Position numbers and translations under genes: made by a program. The notes under the pieces are model-generated. The model saw nothing but the letters and a program-made list of their open reading frames with translations, did not search any database and was not told the origin of the DNA. Below are positions 8,803-18,947 of a stretch of 39,156 bases of DNA, piece after piece. This DNA is from Ilyonectria destructans (lineage: Eukaryota > Ascomycota > Sordariomycetes > Hypocreales > Nectriaceae): assembly GCA_020740775.1 (NCBI GenBank), contig JAHEWK010000055.1, forward strand, positions 1 through 39,156, given 5' to 3'. Numbering within the stretch: the stretch's first letter is position 1; each line of letters begins with the position of its first letter.

Positions 8803-11800
8803 ATGAGTCCTAAGTCTACTCCTCAAGGGCTTCAAGATGACTTGATTTCCATCGTCTGTGCCCGCTGTGGCGAGGAGAAACCGGCGGGTGACTTCGTCAG
8901 CAAACGGAAATCTGCTGGGAAAACCAAAAACTGCCTCGGCTGTCGTAGTCAGTGCAATTCTCATGTCAGCTCTGTCTCCCCACTCACTCCGTAAGACCAT
9001 AAGAGCATTCAACACTAACTGAATAAAGAATTCCAGATCCAGAAGCGCGATCCAAACATTGAGGAAGCTCGCCGTCCGTTCTTCCTCAGCTGAAAGACCT
9101 GCCCGGAAGCGAACTGACGGAGAAGCTGGCTTATCCCCTGCTAAGGACAGGTCTGGAACCCAGCCCACGTCGCCAGAGAAGCTACAACAACTTCATGCAG
9201 CTAGGAGGTTATTCAGAGAGTCAATCAGCCAGCCTCACGTAGTGCTAGGGACGCCAATTCCACCAACCCAACAAAGCTCGCGGCTCTTCCGGGAACTGGC
9301 TCCCTCACCTCCCGCGCAGCCAACGACCCATCCAACCGCCTCACATTCTGATCCATCTACTGTCCGAAGCAGCACAACTAGTGTAGATTACTCTTACTTG
9401 GCTGCTAGGTTCCACAGGGCCGGGAAGGACTCGCAAGATGATCCTTCCAAGGCCGGGGCGAGGGCCAAGCTGGCCGCTGTCCAGCGCGACCATCGTTCAC
9501 GACGCCGTGCAGGGGAGACTGTGTCACTGACTCCCACAATATCTCAACTCGGCGTCTTTGATGGGTCTGAGGGTCCTGGAGAAGGTATCCTTGTGCTGTC
9601 GTCCTGGTAAATTGTTCAGGCTAACCACGGAGCGTAGATGGGAGTCGAGATCGACTACAACCGAGTTGGTTTCAAGACGGGAATGGGATAACCAAGGGAG
9701 GCAACGACAGGGGACATTTCTCTGAATCTGATATTGACGCCGAGGACTATTTCAACTTACTCCTTTCGCCTGCTCGACCACAGAGGTACCTCAAACAATT
9801 AGGGGTGGAGTGTGATTCCGATCCAGGGGACGAAGACGAGAACGACAATAATAATTCCGTGGATGGAAGCCCTCTTCGCCATCGCTTGCCGCAGCCTTCC
9901 GCACAGCCAAGGCGTGGTCGCCGTGGTCCTGCCCCTGGTACAGGAGGGCGGCCGAGACAATCTCGAAGGCAAACTCCATCGTCGAGGCCGCCACGACGGT
10001 ATCGGAGCCCAGTGATGATTTCACCTGAAGAATCGGCGGTATTTCATGCACAAGACCCGGTGTGGAATGGAGACCTTGAGGCTTGCGCCTTGACTGGTCG
10101 CGACAAGGAAATCCTCCGCGAGTTCTGGACAGAGCTGGACAATGACCAAATGCAGTTTTGCAGTCGATGCCAAGAGAGTTGGTTCCAGATGAAGATCGAT
10201 TGTGATGGCATTTGTGCGCGTTGTTATCGGAGGGATGAGAAGCGCCAGCCCGACGAGCCATATTTCTTCTCTGCGGACAATCAGCTCGACTTTGGCCCTG
10301 TGCCGGGCCGGTTACCCCAGCTCACGCCTACCGAAGAGTCGTTGATTGCTCGTGTTCACGTCCACGTGAACATTATGCTTGTGCGAGGGCAACAGTACAA
10401 GTATCGAGGGCACGTAATTCACTTTCTCCGGGAGGTTGGCTTAGTGTACAACCAGCTCCCGCTTTTGCCGCAAGAGTTGAACACTGTGTTACTACGTCCT
10501 GCGAATACGTCGTCCCACGCAAATCTTAGCCGGCAATTCACCCGCCAGTTCCGCGTGCGCCGCCAGCCGGTTGTCATATGGCTCGACTACCTCCGCCGCC
10601 ATCATCCCGGCTATCGATGCGTCGCCATCGACGAAGAGCGGCTGAATCAATTGCCCCAAGATGGTAATGTCCTGGATGCTATCCCCCAGAGTCAGGTGGA
10701 GGCTGCCGATGTTGGACCCGACTCACCCGAGGAAGATCAGGAGGCAGAGCCTGACCTGGAGGACGAGGCTGCGGTGCCGGACCTGTTGGCTAAGGACACG
10801 GAGCTCGATGCTCTGCGGTCTATTCTCTCCGGAGAATCAGGCGCTGATTCAGGGCTTTCCACAAGCTTCCAGGCGCAGGCACAACACGAGCTGCAGCTCC
10901 CGAATATACGACACACACCCATTAATGAGTTCAATCGCTCTCATGCCCTACTCTCCTTGGCATTTCCCTGCCTCTTTCCTGACGGTAGAGCCGACTTTGT
11001 TGAACCCCGATTGCGCTCCATTGATTACAAGGATTACGTCGAGCACGCGATGCGCTGGCACGACGGGCGTTTTGCACGCCACCCGACCTTCCGCTTCGTC
11101 GCCTTCAACACGCTAATGCGGTCACAAGCACGTTCGCGGTCCAGATTCTTCGTGAAGCAACATGATGGGAGACAGCAGCCGCTGACGCGAGAGCAACTTA
11201 TTCAGGCGCTCGAACACAGCGAGGACCCCGAGGCGCAGGCGCTGATCAACTCGATCACAAGGCATGCGGTGTCTATTCGCGGTACGCGTCCATTCTGGAA
11301 CAAAAAGAGGCAGGACCTCGAGGCCTACGCCTATAACCTTGGTTGTCCTGGTGCATTCATCACGTTTAGCCCGGCAGATTTACACTGGCGGAGTCTCTAC
11401 CAGCACATGCCCCAGTATGACGACTGGCTAGCCGCCACCGAGCCGGAGAGGATGGCTCTATCGCGCCGCCTATTGTGGTAGAACCCTCACATTGCTGCTT
11501 TCCATTTCTACCGCCGATACTGCCTCTTTCGGGACATCGTGCTAAGCAAGAAGTTCAGCATCACGGATTACTGGGATCGTTATGAATGGCAAGGGCGTGG
11601 GAGTCCACACAACCACGGCCTGTACTGGATGGAAAATTGCCCCGGAGCCGACATGGAGGACGAAGCCGCTCGTGATGTTTTTGCACGCACGTGGGGATTC
11701 CACGTCACTGCCATTAACCCCGAGCCGAGTAGGACTATGCCTCAGGGTGAGGGTAATCCCCTGAGCGTGGATCCCCTGAGCATAGAGATGACATTCCTGC

Positions 11801-14520
11801 GGCTCTCACAAATCGTCAACCGTTGCCAGCGCCACAAGTGCAACACCACGTACTGCTTGCGTGTGAGGAAAAGAACCGGCGATCTGGCAAGGGATATGGA
11901 AGGCGCCGCAGCAGATATCGAGGCGGCCAACGTTGCCAATCCAGAGAGGGAGTGTCGTTTTGACTTCCCTCGTGCCTTGCGGGAGCTGGCCGCGGTGATC
12001 AGGAAGGAAGGCCGGTCGTACTACATCTTTGAGGCGGCCCGGAATGACAGCCTCATGAACAACTTCAACCCTGCGATTATCCTAGGCTGGCTAGCCAATA
12101 TCGACATATCTCCTTGCACCAGCTTACAGGCGGTCATTACCTACGCTGCGAAGTATTGCAGTAAAGCTGAGAAGAAGACCGAGTCTTTCTCCCGGCTTGC
12201 AGACCAGGTCTTGCCTCATACATCGCACGTTCAGCCCCTGTTGTCCTTCTCCTCTCGCCTCATGAACAAGCTGATCGCCGAGAGAGATTACTCGGCGCAG
12301 GAGATTTCCCATCTGCTGCTTAACATTCCGCTGCAAGAAGGCACCCGTATGGTTGTCACCGTGGACTGCCGTCCGTTGGAGCGACAGGCGCGTTCGTATC
12401 GTGTGGATGGAGATGTCAACGAGGCCATCGGCAGCTACAGGAAATATCTAGAGAGAAAGGACCAGCATGAGGATGTAACGTATCTCGAATACCTGCAGTC
12501 GTACAATCTCAACACGTGGAGGAGACTCGCTGCTCACGCGAAAAAGAGGGTCCTGTCTTACTTCCCTCGATACAAATCCATGGAAGCCTCTTTCCAGTTT
12601 AACGACTTCTGTCGTGTTAAATTGATGATGGTTCATCCACATCGCTTTCCAGAAGAGTTGCTCGTTGTGGGTGGCCAGCGGTTCGATTCTTTCACAGCCG
12701 GGTACATGCGCTGCAGACAGCTCCACGATACCCATGCGGACGATCATTATGGAGAGCCGGATACGGATGAATTGACGGCAGAGGACGATGAGTTTGAGCT
12801 TGAGGCCCATGAGGAGCCCATCGCGGAGGAGGATTGGCATGAACTCGCCCGCATGCTACCTGACCGCCCGCTGGAGGAAGAGGACATCGACATCCTCGGC
12901 CGCCGAGATGTTGACATTAATTACGATTGGACCCCTCATGTTGGGCGGTATACCGATGATGGCATTCTCAACGGCGACTACTGGAAGCAACGCAAAGCGG
13001 AAAACACCCTTGACCTTGACGTGGATGATCAGCCATTGGAGGCTCGCGATTCCCTAAATCCAGAGCAGCGCCTGGTGTACGGCACGGTGATGGGCCACTT
13101 CCTGACCCGGGATCCCTCCCAGTTGTTACTCCATGTGGATGGCGGAGGCGGCACTGGCAAGTCATACCTCATTAACCTGCTCTCCGCGCACCTTCAAGCC
13201 GCGACGGGCGGGAGAGGGACACCCGTCTGGCGTGCCGCGCCCACGGGCGTCGCGGGAAATCAGATTTCGGGCACTACCTTGCATTCCCTGTTGCACCTGC
13301 CAATTAATAAGGACTTCAAGCCTCTCTCAGCCATTGATAAGGCCCAGCTCCAGAAGAAGCTTAAGGATATCAAGTATCTGATCATTGACGAGAAGAGCAT
13401 GCTGGGACTGCGTCAGCTATCTTGGATCGATGACCGTCTCCGAGAGGCGTTCCCGAATAAGAACGAAGAGTTCTTTGGTGGCCTGAACATCCTGTTGGTT
13501 GGTGACTTCTTTCAGCTTCCCCCTGTGCTGCAGAAGCCGCTTTATTACGATAAAGAGGTTCAGGGAGTAGAGATCAAGGGCAGAAACGCATATAGGCGAT
13601 TCGATAAATCGGTCTTCTTGAAAGTTGTCCAGCGGCAGCGTGCCGACGATCAGGAGGCATTCCGCCTAGCTCTCGGGGAATTGCGGCTGCTTCAACTATC
13701 TGTGGAATCCTGGAAGCTCCTTTCCAGCCGCGTACAGGCAAAACTAGACGATCAAGAGGTCGCAAGGTTTGTCAACGCCTTGCGAGTATACGCCACTAAA
13801 GATAGGGTGAACGAATATAACCACTATCACCTCGACCGCCTCAGCCGGCCAGTCATCCAGGTCATGGCTAAGAACGTCGGCCCCGGCGCGGCTGCTGCGC
13901 CTGATGACAAGGCGGGCAACCTTGCGAAGCAGATCCCAATATGCATTGGCTCCCGTCTGATGCTGACGTCCAACCTTTGGCAGCCAGTTGACCTCTGCAA
14001 CGGCGCTCGCGGCACAGTTTACGATATCGGCTGGGCACCTGGGGCCGACCCCATCCAAGACCCTCCCTGTGTTATCATGATGGAGTTTGACAAATACAGC
14101 GGACCGGTATTCCTGACCACCGCTGATGGCAGGAAGATTGTGCCGATTCTCCCAGTGGAGAGGGACTTCCTCATCGGAGCCACTCTCTGCGCTCGCACCC
14201 AGTTTCCCCTGATCGTATGCTACGCAATTACCGTGCACAAGTCACAAAGCATCACCGAAGACATGATAGTTACAGATCTGTCCTGCCGGGACTTTCAGAC
14301 TGGTTTAAGCTACGTGGCTGTCTCTCGCGTGAAAACGCTCGAGGGTCTGATGTTGGATGCACCATTTGATCGTAATCACCTGGCCTACGGGTCTCCCCCG
14401 GATGGCATGAAGATGAAGATGAGGGATCAGGAGCTTAGGAAACGACAGGTGCTCACACGGAATCCGTACATGTCACATAATACCAAGAATAGCCATGCCA
14501 ATGGATCAGTACGTAGATAA
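8803..14520 (+). pseudogene. Helitron Rep/Pif1-like helicase, one in-frame stop
   Basis: Model: exons 8803-8990, 9037-9584 and 9638-14520, about 1,870 codons. Intron 1 has a CACTAAC branch site and TTCCAG acceptor; intron 2 is GTATCC...GCGTAG. Exon 1 has a zinc-ribbon-like 'VCARCGEEKPAGDF' with 'CLGCRSQ'. The Helitron-like N domain ('LLSLAFPCLFPDGRADF', 'FRFVAFNTLMRSQARS') follows around 10,930-11,150. The Rep nuclease HxH motif is at 11608-11616 and the tyrosine motif 'YAAKYCSK' at 12142. The helicase has Walker A 'GGGGTGKSYL' (13141), Walker B 'YLIIDEKSM' (about 13375), 'LLVGDFFQLPP', 'AITVHKSQS' and 'YVAVSRVKTLEGL'. A single TAG at 11479-11481 falls just before 'NPHIAAFHFYRR', a conserved Helitron phrase, so splicing it out is unlikely. 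All other motifs look functional; the stop probably inactivates it. Confidence 0.88.
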
Positions 14521-14557
14521 TGCAGTAGTAGGAATAGCTTCCCGGCCCGCGGACACA

Positions 14558-14570
14558 CAGCCTTCGGCTG
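14558..14570. repeat. hairpin CAGCCTTCGGCTG, inverse of the left-edge hairpin
   Basis: The exact reverse complement of the sequence at 8562-8574, located 38 bp after the Helitron stop codon. Confidence 0.5.
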
Positions 14571-14576
14571 AGGCTA

Positions 14577-14613
14577 CCCCATGCACCCCATCGCCGCTCC
14601 AATGTGCATGGGG
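14577..14613. repeat. candidate Helitron 3'-terminal hairpin
   Basis: CCCCATGCAC pairs perfectly with GTGCATGGGG across a 17-nt loop. CTAC just before 14577 can also pair with GTAG just after. Helitrons end in a hairpin followed within about a dozen bases by CTRR; here the CTRR is missing or altered. Confidence 0.55.
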
Positions 14614-14804
14614 TGACGTAGTATTTTAGCAACTCCCTTAGTCTTCCACCTTGGAGGCCTCTAGCATTGTTGTACGTCGAGTGGCACGCAGGATGGACTG
14701 AGCCTTGCACTAGTCAGGGGCTTGGGATATCTTAGCTGCTTACTGCCAGTAGCCACTCAGCCATAGCTGCAGTATCAATTGCTGGGCTAAAGTCGATGGC
14801 ACGG
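14614..14804. other. Helitron-to-minisatellite spacer, no gene seen
   Basis: No coding signal. CTAG occurs at 14661 and in CACTAGTC near 14710, either of which could be the true Helitron end if the hairpin at 14577 is internal. Confidence 0.3.
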
Positions 14805-15121
14805 TCCCTCGCCAGATTATGCCTGGACATCACCACTTAACGTGTCTTTCCCTCGCCAGATTATGCCTGGACATCACCACTTAACGTGTCTTTCCCTCGC
14901 CAGATTATGCCTGGACATCACCACTTAACGTGTCTTTCCCTCGCCAGATTATGCCTGGACATCACCACTTAACGTGTCTTTCCCTCGCCAGATTATGCCT
15001 GGACATCACCACTTAACGTGTCTTTCCCTCGCCAGATTATGCCTGGACATCACCACTTAACGTGTCTTTCCCTCGCCAGATTATGCCTGGACATCACCAC
15101 TTAACGTGTCTTTCCCTCGCC
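14805..15121. repeat. 44-bp minisatellite, 7 identical copies plus a partial
   Basis: The unit begins TCCCTCGCCAGATTATGCCT and recurs at 14805, 14849, 14893, 14937, 14981, 15025 and 15069, with a partial copy at 15113. I see no differences between copies. Each unit contains a small hairpin (CCAG...CTGG). There are no spacers, so it is not a CRISPR-like array. Copy identity implies recent expansion or ongoing homogenisation. Confidence 0.95.
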
Positions 15122-15767
15122 CCTGATTGACCTCAGACCCCAAGAATATCCTCAATGCATTTCTCAACACGGGAGGCACAAGTGCACGTGATTCCTACAC
15201 CGTGAATCGAGGGGGATAAAGTCGTGGGATGCACCTACTCCTAACTGGCTCCTACAAAACGCCTGACTAGATCTTTAGATGGCCGCCCCGTTCTCGTGAA
15301 AGCAAAGTCTCCACCCTGGTTAGTTATTTTCGGCAAGAAGAATAGTCTATGAAGCCCGTCTTGGCTTTGCTGATATCTTCAGACGTCTTAGTCAGTCCGT
15401 TCTCAACGATAGCAAACATCCCTCCTTTGGATGCGGACATCGCGCTTTGCCCTCAATAGCGCGTCATTTTCTTTACCTTTGGGAGCCACATACGCCTCAC
15501 TTCCCCATCTTATATCTTCGAATACTCGCCACATTCTTCCAGCACCGCTCTGTCGTGCCGCGAATCATCCACCGCTGCCAGGGCTTTGCATTTCGTCTGG
15601 GAGGGCATCCCATGTCGACATGAGAACAGGCTCCGAGACGACATTCGATGATACCTTGAATTGGAAAAAGTTACGAGGGTTTTGTTCATGTACATGTTGA
15701 TATCGTATCAAATGCTCTCGGCTAACTCGGCCTAGCGGCATGGTATACAAAAGCCCCAACAACAGCA
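15122..15767. other. intergenic, no gene seen
   Basis: The interval between the minisatellite and the hAT element. Short frames on both strands (15431-15700 plus, 15510-15813 minus) have no domain and look accidental. Confidence 0.4.
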
Positions 15768-15900
15768 GACCCAGGCTTGCAAACAAATAAATCAAATCAA
15801 ATCGAGCGTCCAATTTGATTTGATTTGATTAAATTTCCCCTCGATTTGATTTGATTTGATTTGATTTAGATCGATTTGGATCTATTTGACTATTTGGATA
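15768..15900. repeat. hAT left end: inverted repeat plus ATTTG subterminal repeats
   Basis: A 31-bp inverted repeat followed by clustered TTTGATTTGATT motifs (15812-15870). The transposase stop codon (15829-15831) sits inside this cluster. Confidence 0.85.
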
Positions 15901-18223
15901 ACCCCACTTTTTTTCCCAAGATGATATACATTGAGCTGCTCCTATAATATCCGCCTGGAGCCGGCCTCGTTGAGCTGTAACCATTTGTCCTGCAAGACTG
16001 AATATTCGCTCCGGCTCGGAAGACATCGCGGGAATTGAGAAGAGATCAAGTGCCATGCGCGACAGACGTGGATACTGCCGCCTTCGGAGAAGCCAATACT
16101 GAATCGGATTATCCACCAAACAATCACCTGGATCGGTAGTTGCCACCCACTCCGCGTACTCATCGCGCATAGCCGACAGTAAAGGTGCAGGCTGAGTGCT
16201 AAGCTTCCTGATTGAGGCCATAAAGTCATCCAGGTCGGTTGTCTTCCTTGTGACAGTGGGTTGCTCAGGTATCGCATCCTGCTCGACAGGCAGGTTTCGA
16301 TACTCTTCCCAAAGTTCTTGTACAGTTGTCTTTCCTCTCACTAACCAATCGGGATGGTCGGCCCATTGCGACTCGACGGTTGACCAGCGAAAGGCAGGAT
16401 GGAGGACGAGGGTTGCGAGATATGCAGGGCTATCTTCGGTGAGGGTGTAGTATTCGTCCAGCTTCATCCAGCCAAGGTTGCAACCAATCCGCAGGTATGG
16501 TTCTTCATCTCGTTCATGTTGCACTTTTGATTCTTCCAGGTGCTTTAGAAGCCACTCCATTGTTAGCAAAACCTCCCAGATCGCACCGAATTTACCTAAA
16601 CTTATAAGCACAAGCTGAGCGTCAGGAAGCTAGATTCTGCTTACCTTCCTTGGGTCGACCTTCTAGGCGCTTGGTAGCTATCTTCAACGGCTTCAACAAA
16701 GCCAGATACTCCGCAATCACTGACCAGTCCTCAGCAGACATCTTATCGTCAACAATCGCAGGCTTCTTTCGGCTCTTCTTTGGCATCGGCTTTGTCCCGT
16801 TCTGAGTCCTCCTGGCCACGTACTGGTTCCACTCCGTAACTTCTGCCTGGACCAGGGAATCAAGTGCATTCCGAAGCTGGTAGCCCCGCTCCATCATCGC
16901 CTCCGATGAGTTCCAGCGGGTAGCGTTATCCATGATGACATTGTAGGTTGTTTTGTCTTCAAGGTTCAAGGCAGTGTTCTCAATCAACTGAAGCTTGTGG
17001 AGCTTCTCAATGCGCTGGCCAGATCTTTGCACCCAGTGAACAATATTGTGCAGCTTGCCAATTGGGCCTTTCGACCTCCAGAGTTTTATCTCATCTTGAA
17101 CCTCCTTGTCGGCTTGGCAGTCCTCCTCAAAGGCGTCGGCGTCCGTGCCGAAAAGAATGGATCGGGCGACGAGGTTGATAATGTGCCCACAGCAACGAAG
17201 CCGCCGGTGCTGCTTGTTGAAACCAAACTCAATGCCTAGGTCTTCGAGACACGTGTCGTTGCTATCCGCATTGTCTGTGACAAAGTACCCAATGCGATCC
17301 TCAAACCCATATTCGTGAATTATTTCACTAACACGATCTGCAAGGTTCTCGCCACTGTGACGACCCTCGATTTGTGGCAAGCCTAGAAAGAATGTACGGA
17401 ACTTCCCTTCGTCGTCAAGAAAGTGCACGGTAAGGCCGAGAAGGGAGGTAAACTTGCGAGAGGACCACGCATCAAAGGAGATATTAACGCGGCTAAGTGA
17501 GCGACCAAGTAGCTCAGTCACAACGCCTTTGTGACGATTAAAGGACCGTACAATCCATTCACGGATTGTGGTATGGGTAGGGAGACTTCCTGACTCAATA
17601 ATAGCGCTGTTTGCGTACCCCATGAGCTCGCGGAAGTACGGACTCTCAAGCTTATTAAATGGGACGTTGTCGCAGGCCACCCAGCGTATAAGCAAATGTT
17701 GAAAGTGAACAGGATCGAATGACGCTATAAAGGCGTTCATCACAGCTTGGTCCTTTGGTCGATGAGAGTCCAGATCAACCATGTCGAAGAGGGTGCGTTG
17801 TTTCTTCCTCTGCGGTGACATGGGACCGTCTCGATTGATGCGGTGGACATCTTCCATATGACCGTTTGCTTGGCTCGTAGATGCAGCATCGTGTATATGA
17901 GTGATGGATGCCTTCTTCCGGTGACACTCTTTGCAGAGCCAGAATCGGCGACCAGAACCGTCTTTCTCGATATCGAATCCATACTCCCATACCCAGCCCG
18001 TCCGCTGCCTTCTTCTGTGTTTGCGGATGCAATACCCTGAAAGGCGATTCCAATCGATGCCTTCATAACCGGTGTAGTCGACCGAGGAGGAAGTGTCTAC
18101 AGTTACCTCTCTGTTCGTATCGGACAGATCGAAGCGGGTGGGGGCGTCGAGGTCACTGGGAGTGGTCGAAGGAGATGTCGGAGGCATCATTGCTGTGCAA
18201 TCGGCATTCGTAGACTGAGCCAT
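15829..18223 (-). CDS. hAT transposase (BED finger, RNase-H core, dimerisation domain)
   Basis: Model: exon 1 18223-16645, intron 16644-16596 (49 nt, GTAAGC...TTTAG), exon 2 16595-15829, giving 781 aa. Splicing joins 'RLEGRPKEG' to 'KFGAIWEVLLTMEWLL', a normal hAT sequence. A BED-type zinc finger is visible at about residues 78-128 (C97, C100, H122, H127). The RNase-H-like core has 'NISFDAWSS' (Asp 251), 'YFVTDNADSND' (Asp 317) and the Cys/His phrase 'LRCCGHIINLVARSI'. The C-terminal dimerisation region reads 'DNPIQYWLLRRRQYPRLSRM' and 'IPAMSSEPERIFSLAGQ', supplying the catalytic Glu near residue 720. The last 20 or so residues ('NRSKSNQIKSNRGEI') are encoded by the element's own subterminal repeats. 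No stop or frameshift was found. Confidence 0.9.
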
Positions 18224-18482
18224 ATGGAGCAGGAGTATTGGGGAAAGTTGAGGTTGCGAAGTTCAGCAGGCTATAATTCGAGGGGTACAAGCACCTTTGA
18301 TATCTCGGGACAAACTGCTTGACCATTTTCTCGCGACTTGAACATGATGTGGCAACGGGCAATCACCCCTAACAGCCATGGGCGGGTAAATTGCGAGATG
18401 CGAAACTGTTTACCAAACTGGGCAGGATCTCCAGACAGAAGTGGGGCTGACAGTCCCCGCAACACGAGCGCTGATTGGACAA

Positions 18483-18642
18483 CGCTGTATCCAAATGAAT
18501 TCAAATATCCAAATAAATCCGGACCTCCTGATTTGATTTGATTTGGATAAATTACCCCTCGATTTGATTTGATTTGATTTGGATAAATTTGATTTGATTT
18601 GGATAGATTTGGATTTGATTTATTTGTTTGCAACCCTGGGTC
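18483..18642. repeat. hAT right end: ATTTG subterminal repeats plus inverted repeat
   Basis: Repeated GATTTGATTTG(G)ATA motifs from about 18530 to 18620, then the 31-bp inverted repeat ending at 18642. This mirrors the left end. Confidence 0.85.
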
Positions 18643-18804
18643 CGCAACTCAAGTCTAGTTACTTATGCCCAGGTATCTGCATAAGTCAGGTGTGGGGACA
18701 CCTACATTTGAACAGGACGATGATTGGCTGCATAAAATAGGCTGGGAGTTTTGCAACAGTGCCTCCTATCGGCCTCAGGTACCAAATGTTCTGAAATGTA
18801 AACT

Positions 18805-18862
18805 AGATTGTGTCAAGGCCCTATAGGGACTTCCCTCCGGGCGAAATAAAATCCATCCATCC
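18805..18862 (+). mobile_element. LINE 3'-end scrap with ATCC tail
   Basis: The segment contains CCCTATAGGGACTTCCCTCC, then GGGCGAAATAAAATCC and a tail of three ATCC units. This resembles the 3' end of fungal Tad-like LINEs, which end in short ATCC-type simple repeats. No coding part is attached, as expected for a severely 5'-truncated insertion. Confidence 0.5.
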
Positions 18863-18904
18863 GTAGTCGGCGGCATCCCTACAGATAGTAACCTCAGAAC
18901 ACCC

Positions 18905-18929
18905 TACGGAGTAGTACCGGTACTCCGTA
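18905..18929. repeat. inverted repeat TACGGAGTA / TACTCCGTA
   Basis: A perfect 9-bp stem with a 7-nt loop, about 20 bp beyond the stop codon of the permease gene. It may be a small MITE end or act in 3'-end formation; neither is shown. Confidence 0.45.
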
Positions 18930-18947
18930 TAACCTCCGCAACATCAA

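Larger units (their letters stand above)
8577..14613 (+). mobile_element. Helitron rolling-circle transposon (boundaries approximate)
   Basis: The element is defined by its Rep/helicase gene (8803-14520). The left boundary is placed at TCTACATTAAGGG (8577), because Helitrons usually begin with TC and have a TCTA-like start. The preceding base is C rather than the expected A, so this is tentative. The right boundary is placed at the end of a strong 10-bp hairpin (14577-14586 with 14604-14613). A hairpin close to the 3' end is a Helitron hallmark, but the usual CTRR terminus a few bases later is not obvious: what follows is TGACGTAG. There are no inverted repeats and no target duplication, as expected. 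The reading frame is almost intact, suggesting fairly recent activity. Confidence 0.65.
15768..18642 (-). mobile_element. hAT-superfamily DNA transposon, apparently complete
   Basis: The ends are 31-bp terminal inverted repeats (15768-15798 and 18612-18642) that differ at one base and contain CAGG(C/G)TTGCAAACAAATA, a hAT-like CAGGGTTGCAA end. Inside each end lie arrays of ATTTG/ATTTGATTTG subterminal repeats, including a shared CCCCTCGATTTGATTTG phrase. The only gene is an intact transposase on the minus strand. I could not find a convincing 8-bp target duplication, so the exact ends or the insertion history remain uncertain. The preserved gene and ends suggest it could still be active or was until recently. 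Confidence 0.85.

Noticed and set aside
9791..10261. 156-codon minus-strand frame within the Helitron
   Set aside because: It is antisense to a well-supported Helitron exon and shows no domain.
11476..11538. Intron that would remove the Helitron stop
   Set aside because: A GT...AG pair (GTAGAA...GCTAAG) exists, but it would delete the conserved 'NPHIAAFHFYRR' segment.
13744..14238. 164-codon minus-strand frame
   Set aside because: It is antisense to conserved helicase motifs and has no recognisable features.
14805..15121. CRISPR-like regular repeat array
   Set aside because: The 44-bp units are directly contiguous with no variable spacers, and the genome is fungal.
15760..18650. 8-bp target-site duplication for the hAT element
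   Set aside because: I tried several end positions; no convincing matching 8-mers flank the inverted repeats.
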